The notes under the pieces are model-generated. The model saw nothing but the letters and a program-made list of their open reading frames with translations, was not told the origin of the DNA and made no database searches. The position numbers were made by a program, and so were the translations under genes. Shown piece by piece: positions 1 through 7,216 of a stretch of 64,000 bases of DNA. Numbering within the stretch: position 1 is the stretch's first letter; each line of letters opens with the position of its first letter. The stretch comes from Vreelandella sp042466685 (GTDB lineage: Bacteria; Pseudomonadota; Gammaproteobacteria; Pseudomonadales; Halomonadaceae): contig NZ_CP170448.1 of assembly GCF_042466685.1 (NCBI RefSeq), positions 248,001 through 312,000 of the forward strand, written 5' to 3'.

Positions 1-879
1 CAGGCGCTTCACCAGCATAGCCCTCGGGCGGGGAAGCCGTTTATCGCCCTCAATATGGCGGCCATTCCCCGCGATTTGATTGAGTCCGAGCTGTTTGGCC
101 ACGAAAAGGGCGCCTTTACCGGGGCCGCTCAGCAGCGCCAGGGACGCTTTGAGCAGGCCAATGGAGGCACGCTGTTTTTAGATGAAATTGGCGATATGCC
201 GTCTGAAACCCAAACGCGCTTACTGCGGGTATTGGCTGATGGCGAGTTCTATCGTGTTGGTGGACATACGCCGGTCAAAGTGGACGTACGTATCATCGCC
301 GCTACCCACCAAAACTTGGAAGTGTTGGTAGATGATGGCCGCTTCCGGGAGGATTTGTTTCACCGCCTAAACGTGATCCGCATCCATCTGCCCAAGCTTG
401 CCGAGCGGCGGGAAGATATTCCCCGCTTAACTAGACACTTTTTAGCCGAAGCGGCGAAAGAGCTGACGACCGATATCAAGGTGCTGACCAGCGAAGCAGA
501 GGCTCACCTAACGCGTTTGCCGTGGCCCGGCAACGTGCGCCAGTTAGAGAATATCTGTCGCTGGCTCACCGTCATGGCGTCGGGGCGGGAAATTCTGGTT
601 GAAGATCTACCGCCGGAGCTGCGCTCCCCCAGCGCTTCGGAAAACAGCGCCCACGGCGATTGGCGCACGGCATTTCGTGACTGGGCGGATCACGCCCTGG
701 CCGAAGGCCATACCCATTTGTTGGAAGAAGCGGTGCCCGACTTTGAGCGGATTCTGATCGAGACAGCGCTAAAACATACAGGCGGGCGCAAAGGCGAGGC
801 CGCCGAGCTGCTAGGCTGGGGGCGCAATACGCTCACGCGCAAACTGAAAACATTGCTACCGGCTCTTGCTGACGAGTAA
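1..879 (+). CDS. ntrC: Nitrogen regulation response regulator NtrC (GlnG), 5'-truncated by window edge
   Basis: The frame is open from base 1, so the start and the receiver domain lie outside the window; 292 codons are visible. The visible part begins inside the sigma-54 AAA+ domain and holds the GAFTGA loop that contacts sigma-54 (ELFGHEKGAFTGA), a Walker B stretch (GGTLFLDEIGDM) and the arginine-containing sensor region (LPWPGNVRQLEN). The C-terminus carries a Fis-type helix-turn-helix (GGRKGEAAELLGWGRNTLTRK), which in NtrC binds enhancers of nitrogen-assimilation promoters. The unusually close match of residues around PFIALNMAAIPRDLIESELF to NtrC, rather than to other NtrC-family activators, supports the specific name. 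It is normally phosphorylated by NtrB, which would be upstream. An ATG at 55 is internal and not the start. Confidence 0.93.
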   Translation, partial: QALHQHSPRAGKPFIALNMAAIPRDLIESELFGHEKGAFTGAAQQRQGRFEQANGGTLFLDEIGDMPSETQTRLLRVLADGEFYRVGGHTPVKVDVRIIAATHQNLEVLVDDGRFREDLFHRLNVIRIHLPKLAERREDIPRLTRHFLAEAAKELTTDIKVLTSEAEAHLTRLPWPGNVRQLENICRWLTVMASGREILVEDLPPELRSPSASENSAHGDWRTAFRDWADHALAEGHTHLLEEAVPDFERILIETALKHTGGRKGEAAELLGWGRNTLTRKLKTLLPALADE

Positions 880-887
880 GGGCGAGC

Positions 888-958
888 AGCCTGTCTGGCT
901 TAACGCTGATCTACTGCGAACCCTGCTTCTTGCTACGATCGGCCAAGCCAGACAGGCT
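888..958. terminator. Perfect 14-bp inverted repeat between convergent ntrC and ChaN-like gene
   Basis: AGCCTGTCTGGCTT (888-901) is exactly repeated in inverted form at 945-958, with a 43-nt spacer. It lies between the stop of ntrC (879) and the stop of the minus-strand gene ending at 960, so it could end transcription from both sides. It has no clear U-tract and the loop is long for a simple intrinsic terminator, so the terminator role is inferred. Confidence 0.4.
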
Positions 959-959
959 C

Positions 960-1832
960 CTAGTCGTCAGCGAGTATATATACCGCATCTGCTAGGGTGG
1001 GATCAGGCAAAGAGCAGTCGCTCATTTGCCAGGGCAGCAGGCTAATGGTGTCATTAACGCCCAAGGCGTTGAGCTGGTAGGCAACGCCTTCGTTATAGGC
1101 CACATGCCCTAGTCCCATTAAGCCCACCGCCAGGGCGCCGCCCTTCGTCGCCTCGGCCAGGCGCTGGGCCATGGCGGTATCCCAGGTGATCTGTGCTTGA
1201 ATAAAGCGCGACAGCGCTTCAGGGTCGCCGTCCATGGAGTGCTGGTTAAACACCTCGGTGAGCCTAGCGCGATAGCTGGCGTTGGCAGGCTGAGGAGGTG
1301 GGATTGCATGGCGCTCATCCGCGGGCACGCCCTCCCAGCCTTCATTAACCAGCCGCTGGCGCAGGTCGGGATCAATGTTAAGGGCGATCAGCGGGATTTG
1401 TGCCATCCGGGCAAACGCTAAAATCGGCATATAAAGCGCTGAATCAAACCCCCACGCCTCGTCCCATTGGGTCTGCTCCAGTAGCGCATTGTCATCTAAC
1501 TCACCGGCTATCCAGGCATCAAGCGCCGGTTGAGCGCTGCGCGGCAGCATCTCCAGGCCAATCACCAGATCGTCGCGCAGGGCATACAGCCCTGCCAAGG
1601 TGTGCAATTGCCAGCGGTGGTGGGCTTTTTCATCGTGCTGTTCACCGAGCAGTACCACTTGTTGCAGGGCCGCCGTCGGCAGCAGCGCACTACTGGTGAG
1701 TGGTTGCCCTTCTTGCCACCACTGCCCTGGGCTTGGGCAAGCCGCCAGCGTTACGCTGGGTAGCAGGCTTACAAGCGCTAGAGCCGCTAGCAAGCCATAG
1801 CGCTGTCTATTGCGGTTATTGTGTCGCTTCAA
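960..1832 (-). CDS. ChaN-like (haem-binding uptake/Tiki superfamily) lipoprotein
   Basis: Predicted outer-membrane or periplasmic lipoprotein of about 290 residues. The body matches the ChaN family: an early LLGEQHD motif, then GLEMLPR, the tryptophan-rich WDEAWGFD and a late GLGHVAYNEGV, all features of the fold that binds haem in Campylobacter ChaN. I choose a TTG start at 1832: it gives a basic n-region, a hydrophobic stretch and a lipobox ending LAAC (Cys 32), whereas the longer frame to 1940 only reads through the out-of-frame small gene 1816-1989. The TTG overlaps the last 17 bases of that gene, suggesting translational coupling. Its real ligand is unknown; haem or iron is a family-based guess. 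Confidence 0.75.
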   Translation of the reverse strand: MKRHNNRNRQRYGLLAALALVSLLPSVTLAACPSPGQWWQEGQPLTSSALLPTAALQQVVLLGEQHDEKAHHRWQLHTLAGLYALRDDLVIGLEMLPRSAQPALDAWIAGELDDNALLEQTQWDEAWGFDSALYMPILAFARMAQIPLIALNIDPDLRQRLVNEGWEGVPADERHAIPPPQPANASYRARLTEVFNQHSMDGDPEALSRFIQAQITWDTAMAQRLAEATKGGALAVGLMGLGHVAYNEGVAYQLNALGVNDTISLLPWQMSDCSLPDPTLADAVYILADD

Positions 1833-1989
1833 TGCGCCTGATCTCGGCAAGCAATGCTTCCGCTTCTTCAGTAAGGGTGGCATTGGCGCGCATATCGCCA
1901 TTACGTGAAGCCTCCATGGCGGCTTGAAGTTTGCGCTCATACTCTTGCTGCAGCTTCTTTTTTGGGTCGCGCTTAAACATGCCTAACAT
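1816..1989 (-). CDS. DUF6435-type small protein (57 aa)
   Basis: A 57-residue ORF beginning MLGMFKRDPKKKLQQEYERK and continuing with a charged helical stretch (LQAAMEASRNGDM, LTEEAEALLAEI). The amphipathic, lysine/glutamate-rich pattern and the MFKRDPKKKL opening match the DUF6435 family as I know it; function unknown. It is cytoplasmic, with no signal or membrane segment. It overlaps the start of the downstream ChaN-like gene by 17 bases. The frame that reads over it on the same strand gives an implausible N-terminal extension of the lipoprotein, which is why this small gene is preferred. Confidence 0.7.
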   Translation of the reverse strand: MLGMFKRDPKKKLQQEYERKLQAAMEASRNGDMRANATLTEEAEALLAEIRRIEATQ

Positions 1990-2078
1990 GAGCAATCTCC
2001 TCGCTATCTACGCTATGGTGTACACCATTTGTATAGGTTTTGAGGGCGTGTGTCGAATATTTGTTTTAGCTAGGCTTG

Positions 2079-2606
2079 CTAAGCGCACTGCTTAGGTGCG
2101 CTGCATTGGCGTAAAAAGCGCTCAAAATCCCACAAAATAGTCTCCAGACTGGCGTGTAGGCGGTGGTCGTCATCAACCATGCGCAGCGATAGGCGCTGCA
2201 GGCGGGCACGCTCGATCACCGGTCCCGGAGCCACGACGTCATCCCGCCAGCCGTGAATAATATGGGTGTGCTGCGCCTGAATAATCGGTGACGTTTCCGG
2301 GTAGTCGGCTAGACCCAGAGCGGGAGCCAGCAGAAAGCAGCCCAATACCGGCTGTTGAGCGCTAACCGCCGCACTTAGCCAGCCCCCCAGGCTTGAGCCT
2401 GCCAGCACGCACTGGGCAGGGTTGTCTCCACGTTGGGCTAACATCTCCTGCAAATGTTGAAGGCGCTGCTGCGGCTCTGCCATGCCTCGATAGTCCATGA
2501 CCACGGGTTCACAGTCATCCAATTTTTCAGCGATGCCTTTTAATGCCTGGGTTTTCAGTGCACCAGGCCCGCTCTCGAGGCCATGGGATAGGAAAACGGT
2601 CATCAT
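2079..2606 (-). CDS. YqiA/YcfP-family alpha/beta hydrolase
   Basis: 175-residue cytoplasmic alpha/beta hydrolase. Visible parts are the first strand with FLSHGLESGPGALK, the nucleophile elbow GSSLGGW, a predicted acid in IHGWRDDVVAPG and the catalytic histidine in DDDHRLHAS. Length and order fit the YqiA esterase family, which cleaves small acyl esters; the physiological substrate is not known. It starts five bases after the stop of the entericidin-like gene, so the two are probably co-transcribed. The last residues (RQCSAPKQCA) are a non-conserved cysteine-containing tail. Confidence 0.8.
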   Translation of the reverse strand: MMTVFLSHGLESGPGALKTQALKGIAEKLDDCEPVVMDYRGMAEPQQRLQHLQEMLAQRGDNPAQCVLAGSSLGGWLSAAVSAQQPVLGCFLLAPALGLADYPETSPIIQAQHTHIIHGWRDDVVAPGPVIERARLQRLSLRMVDDDHRLHASLETILWDFERFLRQCSAPKQCA

Positions 2607-2611
2607 GGCGT

Positions 2612-2743
2612 TTAGCTCGCTGCGCGCTGGATAGCTTCGCCACCCTGCTGAAGGTCTTCACCTGCACCACGAATGGTATTACAGCCACTGACCAGCAGCA
2701 GTGTCACCATTATTACGATGCCAAGAGCGATAGTGCGATTCAT
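2612..2743 (-). CDS. Entericidin A/B-like small lipoprotein (43 aa)
   Basis: A 43-residue prolipoprotein: MNRTIALGIV start, a hydrophobic core, the lipobox VSGC (Cys 21), then the short family tail NTIRGAGEDLQQGGEAIQRA. This is the typical entericidin pattern, small cell-envelope lipoproteins of the EcnA/EcnB antidote-toxin type. A strong ribosome binding site (AAGGAG) lies eight bases upstream of the ATG at 2743, so this start is preferred to the longer frame reaching 2818. Only one entericidin-type gene is present, so a toxin/antidote pair cannot be claimed. Confidence 0.82.
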   Translation of the reverse strand: MNRTIALGIVIMVTLLLVSGCNTIRGAGEDLQQGGEAIQRAAS

Positions 2744-3081
2744 AGTGGTCTCCTTGAAGGCAAGTGAGTAGATAGAAGCAAAATACCCCCAACGGTGACG
2801 ATTCGCTACGCTTTTCAATGTGTTTCATTTTAAGGAGCGCTCCAGTGTGTCCCGAACGGGGATGCTTATGTCGCATGTGTCAGTTCTATACACGGAAATG
2901 AGTAGTAGTGAACGGTTTTTGGCATGCTGATTGTTTTATAAGTCATTGTTTTTAAATTTTTTATTTTTATTTTGGCATAAATTGGCTCAATACCTGCAAG
3001 TATTGGATAGTCACATAGAGATTTATTCACTGTTCAGTAGTTACAGTTTCAGTTGATTAGAGCTAAAAGTATAGATTAGGA
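2744..3081. other. AT-rich intergenic region, no gene seen
   Basis: No ORF with a credible start and ribosome binding site was found. From about 2900 the sequence is clearly more AT-rich than its neighbours. It includes a short perfect inverted repeat CAATAC-CTGCAA-GTATTG at 2988-3005 and a weak candidate promoter (TTCAGT at 3048, 16-bp spacer, TATAGA at 3070) that would start a transcript just before the inverted-repeat element at 3095. Confidence 0.5.
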
Positions 3082-3265
3082 GTCAGCAATACTGAGTGAG
3101 TGGGCTGACGGGCAGAAGGAAGGCAGGGAGCCAATAAGTAAGTTAACAGGACGTTAAAGGACAATCAGCCCACTCACTGGTTGCAGCGCAAGGAGGCGTT
3201 GTTCATCAAGCAAAGGAGTGGACTGATGCAAAACGACCATCTCATGAAAATGAGGTGGTTTTTTT
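3082..3265 (+). ncRNA. Candidate structured RNA with two competing pairings
   Basis: Three pieces can be read. Arm A, AGTGAGTGGGCTGA (3095-3108), is perfectly complementary to arm B, TCAGCCCACTCACT (3165-3178). A near-copy of arm A, GAGTGGACTGA (3216-3226), can pair with B at 10 of 11 positions and overlaps the ribosome binding site and first base of the ATG of a tiny ORF at 3226. A strong intrinsic terminator follows at 3236-3265. A weak promoter (3048-3075) would place the RNA start near 3082. The 14-bp A/B pair and the terminator are direct observations; that this is a transcribed, switching RNA is inference. Confidence 0.35.
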
Positions 3266-3285
3266 GCGTGCTAAAATTTTTTTAA
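3226..3285 (+). CDS. Putative 19-aa leader peptide overlapping a terminator
   Basis: AAAGGAG (3212-3218) sits seven bases before an ATG that opens MQNDHLMKMRWFFCVLKFF, then TAA. The ORF runs straight through the terminator hairpin and its T-run, so the FF and KFF codons are the U-tract itself. The excellent ribosome binding site is the main argument that it is translated. It may only serve as a leader peptide for attenuation, or it may be a chance ORF. No conserved counterpart is known to me. Confidence 0.3.
   Translation: MQNDHLMKMRWFFCVLKFF
3236..3265 (+). terminator. Intrinsic terminator, GAAA tetraloop
   Basis: Stem CCATCTCAT / ATGAGGTGG (3237-3245 with 3250-3258, one G-U pair), GAAA tetraloop, followed by seven T residues at 3259-3265. 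This is a classical Rho-independent terminator for plus-strand transcription, although no ordinary gene precedes it for over 400 bases on that strand. Confidence 0.8.
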
Positions 3286-3450
3286 GCAATTGATTTTATT
3301 TGCATTTTATTCTTTGTCTGGTTGTGCGGCACTTGCGTACAGCGTTACCCCACAGATTAATGCGTTGTTTTGGTCTATCCTTCGATGAAATCAAAAGGCA
3401 GCGGTTAGAAAACGCAAACGTAACGACCGCTCACTATCAGGGACAAGATT

Positions 3451-3582
3451 ATGGCGATGGCATTGATGTTATGCATGTTTGTTTTGTTCTTAGGATTTTC
3501 AGGCGTGGGTGTCTATATGATGTTTAAGACATCATTTATGGCTAGAATAGATGAGCGTGATGATATGCCGCCCGATGTTTAA
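3451..3582 (+). CDS. Small single-span membrane protein (43 aa), unknown
   Basis: ATG at 3451 opens a 43-residue ORF: a hydrophobic stretch rich in Met, Leu, Phe and Gly (LMLCMFVLFLGFSGVGVYMM) followed by a short polar tail ending ARIDERDDMPPDV. A purine-rich AGGGACA lies about ten bases upstream. The profile fits a small inner-membrane protein with the acidic tail on one side. It is convergent with the GltS-like gene and has a shared hairpin after its stop. I do not recognise a family; it may be downstream of, and controlled by, the RNA element at 3082-3265, but this is inference. Confidence 0.45.
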   Translation: MAMALMLCMFVLFLGFSGVGVYMMFKTSFMARIDERDDMPPDV

Positions 3583-3602
3583 GTTTCTGTTTTTAAATCA
3601 TA

Positions 3603-3638
3603 AAACCGCTGCGCCCGCTAATGCGGGCGTAGCGGTTT
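3603..3638. terminator. Hairpin terminator between convergent genes
   Basis: AAACCGCT-G-CGCCCGC / GCGGGCG-T-AGCGGTTT with a TAAT loop. It lies between the small ORF (ends 3582, plus) and the symporter gene (ends 3661, minus). On the minus strand it is followed by a T-rich stretch (TTTTATGATTTAAA), so it most clearly serves the symporter gene. Confidence 0.7.
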
Positions 3639-3660
3639 CTGGGCACAGCCACTGGTTGTA

Positions 3661-5115
3661 TTAGCCCTTCTTCCAGCGGCCTTTGCCGCGTGCTGGCACC
3701 ATGCGGCCAAAGTAGAACAAGCCAAACGCTAGCCATCCCACTGTTAGTAGAGCGGCAAAAATCAGTACGGCCAAGGCGCCAAATTCGGCAATCAGCGGTA
3801 AGGCGGCGGCTGTAAAAAGACCTCCCCCCACAATCGGTTCAAACATCAGCTGTTTATAACCAAAGCTCTCTAATGCGCCAGACTCATTTTTGGGATCTGC
3901 CATGCGCATCAGCAGCAGGCCGGTCACCGTAACCCCCATTGATTGGCCGAAATCGCCCACCCCACGTTCAAACCAGTTTTCTGGTATCACTCGGGGCGCT
4001 ATAACGATCAGCACGAACAGTCCCCAGGCAATCCCCGCCACAGCGAGCAGCAAGAAGGGCAGGAAGTGCTCGCCTAAGGTGGTCAGCGAAAGGGTGGCGA
4101 GCGCGGCCACGATGGTAAAGTCCAGCGCGGTGCCTGCAATGCGCGACATGGTACGGCTAGACACATGGCGTTCTAATCCAAATCGCATCACAATCAGTTG
4201 CACAATTACCCCGCCAATCATGGCAATAGGGAAAAGTGGTACATGGGCGAGGATCTCTAAGCCGCCGTCTCGTGCCCAGGTCATTTGCTCAATCCATTGC
4301 AAGGCCGACAGAATCAGCCAGCCGATCACAATGGCGATACCGACTAAGCCGATATGCAGGCTAAGCGGATCGGTGGTGCCTGACTCTTGCTCCAGATCTT
4401 TTTTAAATTCGCTGAACTCTTCGGTAGAAGGGCGCTCATCCTCGCGCATTAATTCGTCCGGATCGTCCGGCTGGTTGTTCTCATCGTTGAGTGTGATGAT
4501 CCCACGGCGCGCGGCAATATTGATCAGTACCGTACCTATCAGCACCCCTGCTACGATGCCTACTGTCGCCAGCCCTAAGGCCAGGTCGGCGCCTTCTTCG
4601 AAACCTAGCTCTTCAAAGGTGTCGGCCATGCCCGCCGCCGTGCCATGGCCGCCTTCAAAGCCGATTTCGATTAATGCCCCCACCATGGGGTTCATATTAA
4701 ACACCGGCACTAACACCAGCAGCGCCAGGCTCAACCCAACAACATACTGGCCCCATGCCATGGTTTGCCCGACGACGACTTGCGGCCCTGCGCGTAACCA
4801 AATAGTGCGCAGCCCGGGGATCGCTTTACCAATAAACAGCGCCGCGAAGACAACATTAATCAACAGCCCCGGTAGCGCTGCCCAACTCTCCTGAACATAA
4901 GCTGGAAACAGGCCGGGGCTTTCTTCAAAAAAGGTAGGCAGGGCTTTGCCTAGCACATCAGGGCCCATCAGTAAGAGTAACAAACCACCGATTACCGAGC
5001 TGGGTAGGAAGAGGCGTCTTAACCAGGGAAGCCATAGACGCAGGGCATTGCTGGCTAGCAGGACTAACCCAATGAGGACTAGCGCTATAAATAATTCACC
5101 AACCGTCATGGTCAT
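3661..5115 (-). CDS. Sodium:glutamate symporter family protein (GltS/ESS type)
   Basis: Multi-pass inner-membrane secondary transporter of about 484 residues with the inverted-repeat plan of the GltS family. The first half contains the GGHGTAAGM motif; the second half contains GVGDFGQSMGVTVTGLLLMRM, the matching re-entrant region. Family members import glutamate or related anions with sodium. A hydrophilic, strongly acidic segment near the middle (about residues 205-255, with DDPDELMREDERPSTEEF) makes this protein longer than the roughly 400-residue E. coli GltS. An AAGGAG box is seven bases from the ATG at 5115; an in-frame GTG at 5118 is less well placed. It is probably a single-gene unit. 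The exact substrate is not shown by sequence. Confidence 0.82.
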   Translation of the reverse strand: MTMTVGELFIALVLIGLVLLASNALRLWLPWLRRLFLPSSVIGGLLLLLMGPDVLGKALPTFFEESPGLFPAYVQESWAALPGLLINVVFAALFIGKAIPGLRTIWLRAGPQVVVGQTMAWGQYVVGLSLALLVLVPVFNMNPMVGALIEIGFEGGHGTAAGMADTFEELGFEEGADLALGLATVGIVAGVLIGTVLINIAARRGIITLNDENNQPDDPDELMREDERPSTEEFSEFKKDLEQESGTTDPLSLHIGLVGIAIVIGWLILSALQWIEQMTWARDGGLEILAHVPLFPIAMIGGVIVQLIVMRFGLERHVSSRTMSRIAGTALDFTIVAALATLSLTTLGEHFLPFLLLAVAGIAWGLFVLIVIAPRVIPENWFERGVGDFGQSMGVTVTGLLLMRMADPKNESGALESFGYKQLMFEPIVGGGLFTAAALPLIAEFGALAVLIFAALLTVGWLAFGLFYFGRMVPARGKGRWKKG

Positions 5116-5230
5116 CACATCACTCCTTGATGCTGGCGCACCGCTACTGCCGCTAAGCAGGTGCGTTCAAAAAAGACAAGGTTGGATTAACCATAGCGCT
5201 TAGTCATCAATTACGCGAAAACGGGTGGGG

Positions 5231-5770
5231 TTATCCCATCCAATAGAGGCTAGCCAAGGCAAATGCGTAGCCCATCGCTGCGCCAGCCAGTACATCGCTG
5301 ACATAGTGAAGCCCTAAGCCCACCCGTGAGATCGCTATCAGCAGTGTTAATGGCAATACCACTGGCAGTAGCCAGGGCGTATGTGCGGCGACTAACACGC
5401 TAAACATCACCGCGTGCATGGTGTGGCCGCTGGGGAAGCTATAACGGTCACGGGCCGGCTCACAGCACTCGATGCCCTCCCCGTAAGTAATGAACGGCCG
5501 TTCACGGCACAAGCGGGTCTTCACCAGCCGATAAATGGCCACAGCAAACAGCGCAATCACGCTGTACTGCAAGACACGCCAGGCGCCATTTGGTTGCAGC
5601 CAGGGCTGGGCGAGAATGAGCAGCACCCAGACAGGCCAGTCGCCTAAGCGGCTGGCAGCCTGAAGCGTGATGCGCCAGGGGCGATAGATCGATAGCCGAG
5701 AGATACGCTGGCAGAATTGCCACTCCAGCAGGTCAAGACGATCGAATACGACAAGCGGACGCGGGCGCAT
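5231..5770 (-). CDS. PAP2-family membrane phosphatase
   Basis: 179-residue membrane protein of the PAP2/lipid phosphatase superfamily. All three signature motifs are present: KTRLCRERP (K-x6-RP), FPSGHTMHA (PSGH) and SRVGLGLHYVSDV (SR-x5-H-x3-D). Several hydrophobic segments surround them. Such enzymes dephosphorylate phosphatidate, undecaprenyl-PP or similar lipid phosphates at the membrane surface. AGGAGG is six bases upstream of the ATG, lying inside the preceding glycosyltransferase gene; the two overlap by 38 bases, so their translation is probably coupled and their roles linked to a lipid or lipid-linked sugar. Confidence 0.88.
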   Translation of the reverse strand: MRPRPLVVFDRLDLLEWQFCQRISRLSIYRPWRITLQAASRLGDWPVWVLLILAQPWLQPNGAWRVLQYSVIALFAVAIYRLVKTRLCRERPFITYGEGIECCEPARDRYSFPSGHTMHAVMFSVLVAAHTPWLLPVVLPLTLLIAISRVGLGLHYVSDVLAGAAMGYAFALASLYWMG

Positions 5771-6896
5771 GATGAGCCTCCTGGGCTTGGTGTAGGTAAG
5801 TCAAAAACTGCTCGGTGATGCTCGTCCAGCTTTGCTCAAGTGCGCGTAAGCGCGCTACGCGACCTAAACGAGCGTAGTCAGCGGGGTGTTGGCACAACTC
5901 CACCGCGGCTTGTTGGAAAGCGGCGCTGTCGCCAGCGGGCACGGTGACACCGTTGTGGCCGCTGCTAATCAGTTCGGCGCTGGCCGCATGCTTGTAGGCC
6001 ACCACGGCCAAGCCGCTGGCCATGGCTTCCGCCACTACATTTCCCCAGGTTTCGGAAAGCGAGGGAAAAATGAACAGGTCGGCGCTGGCATAGTGGCGAG
6101 CAAGCGACTCCTGCCCCACGAAACCGGTGAAGTGGGCATCGGGCAGCGACTTTTCCAGCTGAGTCCGTGCGGGGCCATCGCCGACGATCACTTGGGCTAT
6201 ATCGGGCCGCACCTCACGCATGGCTTGAAGGCTTTCATGCAGCAAGGTGAGGTTTTTTTCTGCGGCTAATCGGCCTACGTAAAGCGCCACCGGCTGGTGT
6301 TCGCTAACCCCCCAGCCTTTGCGTAATGCTGGGTCACGGTAGGCGGGTGAGAAGCGTTCGCCGTCCAATCCCCGTGACAGTATATGGACATTACGTATTC
6401 CCTGACCTCGCAGCGCTTTTGCCTGCTGGTGGGTAGGCACTAACGTCAGGTTACAGCCGTTATGGAAGTAGCGCAGGTAGCGCCGTGTGGTCGAGGCCAG
6501 CCAATTGACGCCATAATCTTCGCAGTAGTGGTCAAAGTTGGTGTGCCAGCCCGCTACCAAGGGAATATTGAGCTGCCGCGCCGCTTGGCGGGCCGCCCAA
6601 CCGAGGGGGCCTTGGGTCGCTACGTAGATGATGTCGGGACGGTATCTGCGCCAAAAGCGGCGCAGCGTAGCGGGCCTGACCAGCCCCACTTGCACATCGG
6701 TGTAACCGGGTAAGGCAAAGCGATGCACTTGTAGTTCCCGGCTAATAGCGGTTGCGTTACCAGCGCTGCGAGGGCGCGGGCGGATCACATCAACTGGCAC
6801 TCCTTGCCGGTTGAGTTCATAGCTTAACCGGCTCAGCGTATGGGCAACGCCATTGATGTCCGGTGACCATGTTTCACTAACGATGCAGAGCCGCAT
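5733..6896 (-). CDS. GT4-family glycosyltransferase
   Basis: 387-residue GT-B fold glycosyltransferase. The N-terminus has the usual SETWSPDINGVAHTLSRL donor/acceptor-domain opening; the C-terminal half has the nucleotide-sugar motif FPSLSETWGNVVAEAMASG (the EX7E element) and LYVGRLAAEKN. The sequence resembles the mannosyl- and glucosyltransferases that act on glycerolipids or lipid carriers, which would fit the overlapping PAP2 gene downstream, but the sugar and acceptor are not readable. It is the first gene of a two-gene unit on the minus strand, divergent from the porin. Confidence 0.85.
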   Translation of the reverse strand: MRLCIVSETWSPDINGVAHTLSRLSYELNRQGVPVDVIRPRPRSAGNATAISRELQVHRFALPGYTDVQVGLVRPATLRRFWRRYRPDIIYVATQGPLGWAARQAARQLNIPLVAGWHTNFDHYCEDYGVNWLASTTRRYLRYFHNGCNLTLVPTHQQAKALRGQGIRNVHILSRGLDGERFSPAYRDPALRKGWGVSEHQPVALYVGRLAAEKNLTLLHESLQAMREVRPDIAQVIVGDGPARTQLEKSLPDAHFTGFVGQESLARHYASADLFIFPSLSETWGNVVAEAMASGLAVVAYKHAASAELISSGHNGVTVPAGDSAAFQQAAVELCQHPADYARLGRVARLRALEQSWTSITEQFLTYLHQAQEAHHAPASACRIRSS

Positions 6897-7216
6897 GAGC
6901 GATTCATCCCTTTATCACGTTTTCATAAAGTGTGGGTGGGGCGAATGACACTGCCGAGTCAAACAGGTGAATAAGTGATGACAGGCTTGAGTAGGGATAA
7001 GAGGCGAAGCGCTACATCAGACTTTTTAATATCATGTCAATGTTAAATTTGGATGGCAGTTTTATGTATTAACGCATAAAAAATAAGTTCCCTAAAAAAT
7101 AAAACTTTAAAGTAAATGAAATATAACTCCTTTAAGGTTTGCTGCGTTGAGGCGTTATTCGTCCTTCATTGTGCCTTCGCAAAGCGCAAGCATTAACTAC
7201 TTCAATGGGAACGATC
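6897..7216. other. Divergent intergenic region upstream of porin
   Basis: 320 bases between the glycosyltransferase and porin starts. The central part (about 7020-7140) is strongly AT-rich, with two A-rich blocks of the CTAAAAAATAAA kind that resemble UP elements of highly expressed outer-membrane genes, and a small inverted repeat TTTTATG...CATAAAA (7060-7081). No confident -35/-10 pair could be assigned and no small gene was seen. Confidence 0.45.

Noticed and set aside
2920..2935. TGGCATG-CTGA-TTGTT, similar to a sigma-54 promoter
   Set aside because: The -12 element lacks the near-invariant GC (TTGTT instead of TTGC), and no gene with a good start follows within 290 bases.
3890..4894. 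Long plus-strand ORF opposite the symporter gene
   Set aside because: It is antisense to a clear membrane transporter and rich in Ser/Pro/Ile as expected for the shadow of hydrophobic codons.
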